NCBI RefSeq assembly: GCF_000808015.1
Contig: NZ_JWHR01000156.1
Location: 1-32,357, forward strand
Length of the DNA: 32,357 bases
Reading direction: 5' to 3'
Source: Terrisporobacter othiniensis
GTDB lineage: Bacteria; Bacillota; Clostridia; Peptostreptococcales; Peptostreptococcaceae
Shown here: positions 8,205 to 14,847 of the stretch, piece by piece
How positions within the stretch are numbered: position 1 is the first letter of the stretch
Layout: each line of letters begins with the position of its first letter
Position numbers and translations under genes: made by a program
The notes under the pieces: generated by a model
Told to the model about the DNA's origin: nothing
Databases searched by the model: none
Seen by the model: the letters and a program-made list of their open reading frames with translations, nothing else

Positions 8205-8239
8205 TGGTGGAGATGATCCAAATCGAACCCCTATAGCAC
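8205..8239 (-). pseudogene. degenerate 3' end of a tRNA, most like tRNA-Ala
   Basis: The minus strand reads GGGGTTCGATT (T-stem and loop) then CATCTCCACCA, matching the acceptor 3' strand, discriminator A and CCA end usual for clostridial tRNA-Ala. The 3' side of the T-stem (TGGAT) does not pair with AGGGG, and no D-arm, anticodon arm or 5' acceptor strand lies upstream. It is therefore a remnant and not a working tRNA. Such fragments are often left by element integration at a tRNA 3' end. Confidence 0.6.
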
Positions 8240-8336
8240 TATTTTATTATAATAATAACACCTCAAAAATTCCAAACTGTCAAAAATCTAAGCTTATTAC
8301 TTTAATAACTTATAAATTCTAAACTATCTAAATCAG

Positions 8337-8389
8337 AAAAGAGCTTTTAATGTGTTTACACCAAAGTGCACAACCATCCAAGCTCTTTT
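8337..8389 (-). terminator. terminator of the bL25 gene
   Basis: AAAAGAGCTT at 8337-8346 pairs with AAGCTCTTTT at 8380-8389 over a 33-base loop, just past the stop codon of the bL25 gene. The long loop makes it less typical, but the T-run follows on the minus strand. Confidence 0.6.
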
Positions 8390-8415
8390 CATAATTATAT
8401 ATTCTTAATATTTAT

Positions 8416-8982
8416 TTACCCTTCAACAGACATAGGATTGTAATTCTTTCTTGGAATTACACGCAATACAATACTTTCTGGATCAATCTGTAATTCAATT
8501 TTGTCACTCTTTAGTTCAGGAATTTCTCCAACAGTTAAAACAGTCCCTACCTTCATTCTATCAGCATCAATAGTTATAGTATCAATCATATCTTCAGGTA
8601 GAGAAGCATATGGGATTTCAAGATGTATTTTTTCTAGTATCCCTGCTACTTTATCATCATTGATAATAATTATATGAATTAAGCTGTTAACCTTTTCATC
8701 TTCAGTTAAAGCTTGAAAACTGATGTGTAAAATTTCATTATTAACTGGATTCAATGATTTTTCCTTAATTTGTACTGGTATTGTTTTCCCATCGATATTC
8801 ATCATCACCTTACTACCTTCACGTTTTAGGCGAATCAATTTGCGTGCAACGACTTCTTCCATTTGAATAGATATTGATTCTGGCAAAAAGCTACCAAACA
8901 CATCTCCAGGAACCATCCCGAGTCGTCTCATTTTTTTTGCCTTTACATTAAAATCACGTTTTTGAACATTAATAGTTTCCAT
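8416..8982 (-). CDS. rplY: ribosomal protein bL25, Ctc type
   Basis: This 188-residue protein belongs to the bL25/Ctc family, which binds 5S rRNA in the large ribosomal subunit; the two-domain Ctc form is a general stress protein in Bacillus. The N-terminal domain (residues about 1-90) has the early MRRLGMVPGDVFG segment matching the family RxxGxVPxVxYG pattern. The C-terminal TL5-like beta domain spans about 95-185. The start follows AGGAGG. It stands alone with its own terminator and an unusually long upstream gap. The sequence is rather divergent from typical bL25, so a second, accessory copy in the genome is possible. Confidence 0.85.
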   Translation of the reverse strand: METINVQKRDFNVKAKKMRRLGMVPGDVFGSFLPESISIQMEEVVARKLIRLKREGSKVMMNIDGKTIPVQIKEKSLNPVNNEILHISFQALTEDEKVNSLIHIIIINDDKVAGILEKIHLEIPYASLPEDMIDTITIDADRMKVGTVLTVGEIPELKSDKIELQIDPESIVLRVIPRKNYNPMSVEG

Positions 8983-9230
8983 TTTGTTTCCTCCTAATTG
9001 TTTTATAATATATGCTTAATTGCAGCGTCTTGCGTTGCAAAGAAACAGGCCATAGAAATGATGCTTTTATTGCTGATAGTCACAGCTTACCTACAATTTT
9101 CTTTATATAGTGCATTATTACTTTACATAACTTATAATTTTACTTTTTTACTACTCAAATGTATTACTAATACTTTAGTGTAAAGGTTTTCAACAAGCGT
9201 AAGCGTATCATAATTTCCTAATATGTAAAA

Positions 9231-9280
9231 AAGAAGAGCTTTTATACAACGCAATAAGCGCAATACCAAAAGCCCTTCTT
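9231..9280. terminator. bidirectional terminator-like hairpin without an adjacent gene
   Basis: AAGAAGAGCTTTT at 9231-9243 pairs with AAAAGCCCTTCTT at 9268-9280 (12 of 13). T-runs lie close on the plus side. No gene ends here, so it may mark an unannotated transcript or a lost gene. Confidence 0.55.
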
Positions 9281-9349
9281 TAAAGACGGTTCTTTTTTTT
9301 ATTAAAAATTTTATTTTTAATTTACAGTTAAGTATAGTGTATAGTACTT

Positions 9350-9369
9350 CCCCTTAAAAAGCAAGGGGG
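9350..9369. repeat. short CCCCTT/AAGGGG hairpin
   Basis: CCCCTT at 9350-9355 pairs with AAGGGG at 9363-9368 over a seven-base loop, a compact stable stem in AT-rich sequence. Its role is unclear. Confidence 0.4.
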
Positions 9370-9606
9370 CATTTTCCCTTTTGTCTACCCTTGTTCGAAA
9401 ATATGTATAAACTATCAGGTCATATTATAGTTAAATAACATGTTTCACACAATTTTCTTAACACACATAATTGTATTTAAAAAAAAATTAAAAGAACATT
9501 ATTATTATTATTTGAAAAAAATGTAAAAATATATTATCCTAATTTAGGGTCTTATCTCTATAATATAAAAGACAAAGTATATTATTAAAAACAATTGGAG
9601 GAGTAA

Positions 9607-10460
9607 ATGTACAAAAAATCAATAACACTAATATTAGCAATAGTCGCACTTATATTATTAATAGGTTGCTCAAAACAACCACAAAAAGAAACACCTAAGG
9701 AAGAAAAAACAAAAGTAGAAAAAATAGTTAAAAAGGGAGACAAATTAGAAGAAAACTTAAATGAAAAATACATATAGTAGAAAATCAAAATGACACAGGA
9801 ACAATTTACTATTTTAAAAACAATGAAATAATATTATTATACGGATATCATGCAGACTCATATAAAATAGAAGATAGAAAATCAGATAATAATCTAATAT
9901 ATAACCTTTCATCTAAAGAATTTGGAAATCCAAACAATACAATAAATTCTTTTTTACATTTAAGTCAAAATGAAGATGAAACCCTAAACATGATGTGGAA
10001 TTGTGAAAATGGCAATTGTTTTGAGAAGAATAATCTAAAGTTATTGACTGCTGAAGAATGCGTACAGTCAATAGTATCATCATATCCATCATACAAACAT
10101 GATAGAAATTGGGAAGAATTTGGATTAACACAGGAGCTATTCAACCAAGCATATGATGAAATACAGGAAGATGAATTATCTAAGCAAATAACTGAAGAAG
10201 AAGCACTTGAACTGTGCAAAGAAAAGGTGAAAGATGTTTGGGATGCAGATTCTTTGACTTTGGGTACAGACGATTCTGGACTAGACAAAGTTATAGAACT
10301 TAATGGACATAAATATTATGGCATCTACTATATAAACGATGGTATGGCAGGAGATTTCAGATTTTGTGTAAATGCTTCAACAGGAGAAGTATTTTTCCAA
10401 AGCTCGGCTGATTTGCAGTCTTTAACAGCTATAGATGAATATTTACAAGAATTTAATTAA
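9607..10460 (+). pseudogene. lipoprotein gene broken by a one-base deletion in an A-tract
   Basis: A strong GGAGG site precedes ATG 9607, which opens a lipoprotein signal peptide (MYKKSITLILAIVALILLIGC, lipobox LIGC with the lipidated Cys at 21) and a charged linker. This frame stops at TAG 9775. Another frame is open from about 9765 to 10460 and reads HIVENQNDTGTIYYFKNNEI onward, a soluble acidic domain ending GEVFFQSSADLQSLTAIDEY. The two frames join if one A is added to the A5 run near 9764-9768, giving about 283 residues. The C-terminal part resembles secreted Clostridium lipoproteins with a PepSY-like end (KYYGIYYINDGMAGDFRFCV), but I cannot name the function. Alternatives are a sequencing error or phase variation. 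Confidence 0.75.
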
Positions 10461-10488
10461 AATCTGTGAAAATTTTATTTCATAAAAT

Positions 10489-10535
10489 AAAAAAGCTTTT
10501 CATAATAACATAAAATTATTATGGAAAGCTTTTTT
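10489..10535. terminator. strong bidirectional terminator
   Basis: AAAAAAGCTTTTCATAATAA at 10489-10508 pairs with its near-perfect complement at 10516-10535 over a seven-base loop, with T-runs on both sides. It separates the convergent lipoprotein gene and the small membrane protein gene. Confidence 0.85.
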
Positions 10536-10544
10536 ATGGGTTGC

Positions 10545-10826
10545 TTAATTTTTATTTATTTGTTCTTGTGTTGCTGTTTCAATACAGAATTTAGAGTATT
10601 TAACCAGCCCTATTGGAACTGCTATTATACCAATTATAATATCTAATAGAACTCCTATATTTTTTATGCTTCTAAAACAACCCTTGATGTCTTCATATTT
10701 ATCTTTTTCTAACCATAGGTATTTAGCAAGTTTAATTGTTAAATATCTACCACCTATTAAAACAACAAATGGTAGGAATACTATTGATACTATAAATATA
10801 AATATATATTTAATCCATTTTGACAA
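10545..10826 (-). CDS. small two-span membrane protein, unknown function
   Basis: This 93-residue protein has two clear hydrophobic segments, about residues 7-26 (YIFIFIVSIVFLPFVVLIGG) and 57-73 (VLLDIIIGIIAVPIGLV), separated by a charged loop (WLEKDKYEDIKG). No family is recognised. It is monocistronic, shares a terminator with the convergent lipoprotein gene, and has only a modest ribosome site (AAAGGAG) upstream of the ATG. Confidence 0.65.
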   Translation of the reverse strand: MSKWIKYIFIFIVSIVFLPFVVLIGGRYLTIKLAKYLWLEKDKYEDIKGCFRSIKNIGVLLDIIIGIIAVPIGLVKYSKFCIETATQEQINKN

Positions 10827-11186
10827 TATTTTATTCTCCTTTAATATTTTTATTTAAAGCAATTAACTTTGCTTATATCATCTGGTTTCTAAGGAGTAAA
10901 TTATACATTCCGTTATTGTAATAAATGTACAAGATATAACTACAATGTATATAATTTCGAATCCTACATAATTGTTTTTCTCTATGTATCTGTAATACTC
11001 ATTCCAATAGCTTAATATTACACATTCACTTAATTTAATAAAATCTTTTACATTAATCTTTCTTAATATTTATTACTGAATTAAATAAGTTATCTAAGCA
11101 GATTTTGTCACTAATTTGATTTATTTGTAATATACTATTATATCCTAGCATTGTATACTGGGATATAATAATCAAAATAATAAAAC
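10827..11186. other. intergenic, possible remnant on minus strand
   Basis: No complete gene is supported. On the minus strand about 56 codons from near 11055 down to a TGA near 10889 are open and coding-like (for example NEYYRYIEKNNYVGFEIIYI then a hydrophobic segment), but there is no start codon or ribosome site. It may be the tail of a lost membrane protein gene. Confidence 0.35.
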
Positions 11187-11396
11187 ATGTCATCAAATAG
11201 TTGTGATAAAGATGATTGCACAAAATGTTGCTGTACTGAACCAACTGGAACTACTGTTAACGCTATTAATACTTCTTTATCAATTTCAGTAACACCGCAA
11301 ACAAGGATATTACTAGTTTATTCTGTTACTACATCTGGATTAAGTTTAGCAACTGCTGTTGCTGGTTATGCCAGCACTGGAATAACTATCAATTAA
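11187..11396 (+). CDS. small cysteine-rich peptide next to a SunS-like glycosyltransferase
   Basis: This 69-residue product has a cysteine-rich head (CDKDDCTKCCC, residues 6-16) and a Thr/Ser/Val-rich beta-like tail (TPQTRILLVYSVTTSG and ATAVAGYASTGITI). It has no signal peptide. The ATG has no Shine-Dalgarno sequence, but a TATAAT lies 18 bases upstream. It ends 30 bases before a SunS-like glycosyltransferase gene on the same strand. SunS-type enzymes can glycosylate cysteine, and relatives sit beside spore-surface proteins, so this peptide is a candidate substrate or spore-surface component. It could also be the end of a truncated gene. I do not recognise the family. Confidence 0.5.
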   Translation: MSSNSCDKDDCTKCCCTEPTGTTVNAINTSLSISVTPQTRILLVYSVTTSGLSLATAVAGYASTGITIN

Positions 11397-11426
11397 CTTC
11401 CATAAGTATATTATGAGGAGGTCTAT

Positions 11427-12512
11427 ATGATAAGCATAAGTCTTTGTATGATAGTAAAAGATGAAGAGTTAGTAATAGGAAGATGCCTTGATTCTGTAAA
11501 AGATTTAGTAGATGAAATTATTATAGTAGATACAGGTTCAACAGATAAAACTAAAGATATAGCAATGATGTACACTGATAATCTTTATGATTTTGAATGG
11601 ATAAATGATTTTTCAGCTGCTAGAAATTTTTCCTTCTCCAAAGCAAGAAAAGACTATATTTTATGGCTTGATGCGGATGATATATTATTAAATGAAGATA
11701 AAATAAAATTTCAACAATTAAAAGAAACCCTTGATAATAAAGTTGATATGGTAATTATGAAATATAATGTTACCTTTGATAAAAATAACAAACCCTCATT
11801 TTCATATAATCGAGAAAGATTACTAAAAAGGACCATGGGTTATTTATGGTGTGGCCAAGTGCATGAAGCCATAGCTCACTATGGAAATATTCTTTATTCT
11901 GATGTAGCCATAAGTCATAAAAAAATTAAGGCTACTCCTTTAGATAGAAATCTAAAAATTTATGAAACCATGATTTTAAATGGAAAGAAATTAGACCCAC
12001 GAGAAGAGTTTTATTATGCTCGTGAATTGATGGATAACAATAGATTAGATGATGCTATTGAAAAATTCACTCTATTTATCGACTCTCCTGAAGGATGAAT
12101 AGAAAATAAAATTAGTGCGTGTAAAAATTTAGCTGAATGTTTTTTTAGACAAAATAAAAATATAGCTGGACTAAAAGCATTACTAAGAAGTTTTCAATTT
12201 GATGAACCAAGAGCAGAAATATGCTGCGATATAGGCTACTATTTCTTTGTATTAGAAGAATACTCAAAATCCATATTTTGGTATAAACTAGCTCTTACAC
12301 GAAATCTAGATCCTACCTCTGGTGCCTTTCAGCTAATAGACTGCTATGATTATATACCTTGCATGCAACTATGTGTATGCTACGATAAAATTGGCGATAA
12401 ACAAAAAGCTTATGAATATAATGAAAAAGCTGGTTTAGTTAAACCATATGATGAAAGCTATTTATATAACAAAGATTATTTTAATAATTATTTTAATGCT
12501 GAAAAATCTTAG
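11427..12512 (+). pseudogene. SunS-like family 2 glycosyltransferase interrupted by in-frame TGA
   Basis: The first 223 codons encode a GT-A fold glycosyltransferase: MISISLCMIVKDEE (1-14), IIIVDTGSTDKTK (31-43), DFSAARNFSFSKA (61-73) and the metal-binding LDADD at 81-85. TGA at 12096-12098 stops this frame, but the same frame then continues for 137 codons with helical, TPR-like sequence (ISACKNLAECFFRQNKN, then CYDKIGDKQKAYEYNEKAG) to TAG at 12510-12512. The intact protein would be 361 residues, normal for the SunS-like class with C-terminal repeats. The position follows SPEG and is where I would expect Trp (TGG to TGA). GAGG and a spacer precede the start. The N-terminal catalytic part could still be made. 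Confidence 0.85.
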
Positions 12513-12556
12513 ATTTAAAATATAATTTTGACAAAAGAAAAGCTGTCAAAATAAAT

Positions 12557-12597
12557 GAGCTATTGTAAATATCCCATTTACAATAGCTCTTTTTTTC
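12557..12597 (+). terminator. strong terminator after the glycosyltransferase gene
   Basis: GAGCTATTGTAAAT at 12557-12570 pairs perfectly with ATTTACAATAGCTC at 12576-12589 over a five-base loop, followed by eight T. The same 14-bp stem recurs at 23731-23764. Confidence 0.92.
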
Positions 12598-12599
12598 TA

Positions 12600-12951
12600 A
12601 TTTTTTATTTTTCTTAATTAAAGAAATTGTATTTAGGTTAAACTATACACTCTACTAAGCCTAGATTACAATTGAATAAAATTTATCGTATACTTATAAC
12701 ATAAGTCAGATCGAGAAATAAGACATAGAAATGTTAAATAAAAATTTCAAAAAATAGATTTAAACAATTGGGATATATCTCAGTGCTTTTATTACTTTAC
12801 AAAGATGATAATACCATGGCTAAAGCTGAAATTCACCCACAAAATAACTTTATGATAGGTATGTTACCATGAATATAGTTTAATAGTTATACTCCCGTTC
12901 CATTTGCACCAATGACTACTTCCTCTCCTATACTTCAAAGTGGTAAGTTCT
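12600..12951. other. intergenic with coding-like remnants
   Basis: No intact gene lies here. On the plus strand 12777-12872 reads ISVLLLLYKDDNTMAKAEIH through IGMLP then stops. On the minus strand 12934-12887 reads SIGEEVVIGANGTGV then stops, resembling the Walker A strand of an ABC ATPase and lying directly downstream of the DUF1048 gene. Both look like pieces of degraded genes. Confidence 0.4.
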
Positions 12952-13296
12952 TTAGTTCTTCATTAAATCATCACAAAAAGCTGCCACATCACTACCAGTA
13001 ACTTCTAGCACTTCTTTACCTAAGGCTGCTCCCTCTTCAAAAAAATCAACAATTCCTAAAAGTAAGTCCATACTATCTTTTGCTTCAACAGTCCCCACCC
13101 ATTCTTCCAGCATATCAAGAACACTATTTAAAATCGGCATAAGATTTCGACCTGTAAAATCTCCATACATAAAAAGATTAGTATTTATTTCATCCCATGC
13201 ATTTTGATAATCAGCTGGTAGTTTGCTTACTCTCAATTCAAAAGCTTTAAATTCTTTAGTCATATCACTTCCTGTGATTTTTTCCCAAAAATTCAT
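12952..13296 (-). CDS. DUF1048 family protein
   Basis: This 114-residue, mostly helical protein fits DUF1048, a family of unknown function that is regularly encoded right after PadR-type regulators. It begins MNFWEKITGSDMTKEFKAFE, has the YQNAWDEI segment near 30-37 and an acidic C-terminal half (DSMDLLLGIVDFFEEGAALG). The start codon overlaps the PadR stop codon (TAATG), so the two are translationally coupled. In related bacteria an ABC transporter often follows; here only a short ATPase-like stub is left downstream. Confidence 0.82.
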   Translation of the reverse strand: MNFWEKITGSDMTKEFKAFELRVSKLPADYQNAWDEINTNLFMYGDFTGRNLMPILNSVLDMLEEWVGTVEAKDSMDLLLGIVDFFEEGAALGKEVLEVTGSDVAAFCDDLMKN

Positions 13297-13628
13297 TATT
13301 CCATCTCCTTTAATTTATTAATTCTTGTAGAAACAAATTCCCATTTTGCCCAAAACTTCTTTAGCTCTTCACGTCCTGCATCATTAAGAGTAAAAAACTT
13401 TCTTGGAGGTCCCATATCAGATGGCCTTTTTGTACTTTCAACTAATTTATTTTTTTCAAGCCTTACTAATATTGTATAAACTGTTCCATCTACAACATCA
13501 GTAAATCCTAAGGCATTAAGTTTTTTTGTAATTTCATATCCATATGTTTCTTCATGACTAATTATCTCAAGAACACAACCTTCCAATACACCTTTTAACA
13601 TTTCTGTAATATTTTCTATTTTAATCAC
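13296..13628 (-). CDS. PadR-family transcriptional regulator
   Basis: This 110-residue protein is a PadR winged-helix regulator. It shows the N-terminal helices LKGVLEGCVLEIISHEETYG (10-29), the YEITKKLNALGF recognition region, GTVYTILVRLEKNKLVES wing (48-65) and the typical PPRKFFTLNDAGREELKKFW end (74-93). Such proteins act as dimers that repress stress- or transport-related genes and usually their own. It heads an operon with DUF1048. A consensus-like promoter overlapped by inverted repeats lies immediately upstream, which supports autoregulation. The ligand is unknown. Confidence 0.9.
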   Translation of the reverse strand: MIKIENITEMLKGVLEGCVLEIISHEETYGYEITKKLNALGFTDVVDGTVYTILVRLEKNKLVESTKRPSDMGPPRKFFTLNDAGREELKKFWAKWEFVSTRINKLKEME

Positions 13629-13641
13629 CTCTTTACTATGT

Positions 13642-13707
13642 AGTAATACTGGTATTTAGTATTACTTACTACCACTATATAGTATCACTAGATAGTAGTG
13701 ATGTCAA
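13642..13707 (-). promoter_or_regulatory. PadR promoter with overlapping inverted repeats
   Basis: On the minus strand a TTGACA (13707-13702) stands 17 bp before TACTAT (13684-13679), a good SigA promoter. The inverted repeat ATCACT/AGTGAT (13684-13689 and 13697-13702) fills the spacer, and AGTAATAC/GTATTACT (13642-13649 and 13659-13666) lies just downstream. Several TAGTA steps recur. This is the likely PadR operator. Confidence 0.7.
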
Positions 13708-13726
13708 TGCTGATATATAATTAAAA

Positions 13727-13753
13727 AAAGAAGTGCAATCAATACACTTCTTT
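13727..13753 (-). terminator. terminator of the thioesterase gene
   Basis: AAAGAAGTG at 13727-13735 pairs perfectly with CACTTCTTT at 13745-13753 with flanking A and T runs. It follows the thioesterase gene on the minus strand. Confidence 0.75.
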
Positions 13754-13815
13754 AACTAAAAATCACAACCATATAATTTATATTAAAATTAAGAACCACT
13801 TATAGAGCTTAATTT

Positions 13816-14529
13816 CTATGACAATTCTATTATTGCATTTATCTTGTCTTTACTTTTTGCTGTAATAATATGCTTATTGCCCTGCTCTTCATAATAACAA
13901 ACAACCTTTTCACCATAGAGTATTTCTTTTTTGTATACTATTCTTATATTATCAAAAACCTTATTCTTATAAACATCCTCTGGTAAAATTTCATATGCCA
14001 TATCTAAGTAATTTAAATTATGCATATGTTCATTTATATCAATGTCCCTTCTTTGAATATAATAGTCCTTTTTAAAAAGATAATTTTCACATTTAATATC
14101 TTCTATTTGTTCTGGAAACACACTTTTATCTGTTTCTGATTCATATAAATCTGCAATATCTGCTGTAAGCTTCATTGGTCTTTTCCTATCTGTATCAATC
14201 AATATCCATCTAGATGTTCCAATTGCAATAATATTGCCTTCTTTGTCCTTAAGCTGAAAATCACGATATGCATATAGCCTTTCTACTTTTCTTGACCATG
14301 TTTCTGCTTTTATATCATCATTATATTTAGGTCTTTTTATGACCTTCATCTTCCAATCCAAAAGTATCCATACTCTCTTTTTAGTTTCTATATCTAAAAC
14401 TCCATAGCCTACAGATGCACTATGAAGCCCTGCTACGTCTTCCATTATTGCAAGAAGTGCTTTATTAGTTGCTTCATTTTTTATTCCTATATCTTCTAAA
14501 CCAATTTTATAGTTGTTGCAGTATATCAT
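13816..14529 (-). CDS. acyl-ACP thioesterase
   Basis: This 237-residue protein is a bacterial acyl-ACP thioesterase with two tandem hotdog domains (about 1-130 and 150-237). It releases fatty acids from acyl carrier protein in the cytoplasm. The second domain has DIDINEHMHNLNYLDMA at 162-178, matching the plant FatA/FatB pattern in which N166 and H168 are catalytic. The WILLDWKMKVIKRPKYND segment (54-71) is typical of domain one. The length matches the clostridial family. It stands alone between a terminator and an AT-rich spacer. Confidence 0.88.
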   Translation of the reverse strand: MIYCNNYKIGLEDIGIKNEATNKALLAIMEDVAGLHSASVGYGVLDIETKKRVWILLDWKMKVIKRPKYNDDIKAETWSRKVERLYAYRDFQLKDKEGNIIAIGTSRWILIDTDRKRPMKLTADIADLYESETDKSVFPEQIEDIKCENYLFKKDYYIQRRDIDINEHMHNLNYLDMAYEILPEDVYKNKVFDNIRIVYKKEILYGEKVVCYYEEQGNKHIITAKSKDKINAIIELS

Positions 14530-14799
14530 CAGTATTTACCTTTCTGTTTAATATAGTTATTTTTATATTATATATTAGTTCCTATTTTTCTAGATTTTTA
14601 CTACTTTATTTACTAGAATATTATTAGTGGAAATTTAAAATTTGATAATATATAATAAGTAAATCTAATATACACTTTAATTCTATCAAATTTAATAAAT
14701 ATATACATTATCAAAATAAAAAACATCTATAATAATTTATTATATGTTTTTTAATATTAACATAATATACATCTCTAATATCAATAGTTCCAAATATAA
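14530..14799. other. AT-rich spacer
   Basis: I see no gene in this spacer upstream of the thioesterase gene and downstream of the GH3 gene. A clear promoter could not be picked out of the AT-rich background. Confidence 0.5.
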
Positions 14800-14843
14800 A
14801 AAGAAGATACCTCCTTTAATCATCAAAAGAGATATCTCCTTTC
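14800..14843 (-). terminator. terminator of the GH3 gene
   Basis: On the minus strand AAAGGAGATATC pairs, with G-U steps, with GGTATCTTCTT over a loop of about 17 bases and is followed by TTTAT. It lies directly after the GH3 stop codon. Confidence 0.65.
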
Positions 14844-14847
14844 TTTA

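Larger units (their letters stand above)
8983..9606. other. long intergenic region between bL25 and lipoprotein genes
   Basis: No gene is supported here. It contains the hairpins listed separately at 9231-9280 and 9350-9369, a small stem near 9021-9040 (GCAGCG/CGTTGC) in the bL25 leader, and a TATAAT at 9559-9564 that may serve the plus-strand lipoprotein gene, although no good -35 stands 17 bp before it. Confidence 0.5.

Noticed and set aside
8998..9183. 61-codon hydrophobic plus-strand frame
   Set aside because: There is no ribosome site, it begins inside the bL25 leader, and AT-rich DNA easily gives such hydrophobic frames.
9764..9768. Programmed ribosomal frameshift in the lipoprotein gene
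   Set aside because: The site is a plain A5 run without a clear heptameric slip sequence or downstream stimulatory structure; deletion or read error is simpler.
9585..10288. Minus-strand frames opposite the lipoprotein gene
   Set aside because: They mirror the plus-strand coding frames, which have a signal peptide, a strong ribosome site and better composition.
11053..11244. 63-codon minus-strand frame
   Set aside because: It overlaps the Cys-rich peptide gene, lacks a ribosome site and is typical AT-rich noise.
12096..12098. TGA read as selenocysteine in the glycosyltransferase
   Set aside because: No family member needs Sec there, the context favours Trp, and I see no selenocysteine insertion hairpin directly after the codon.
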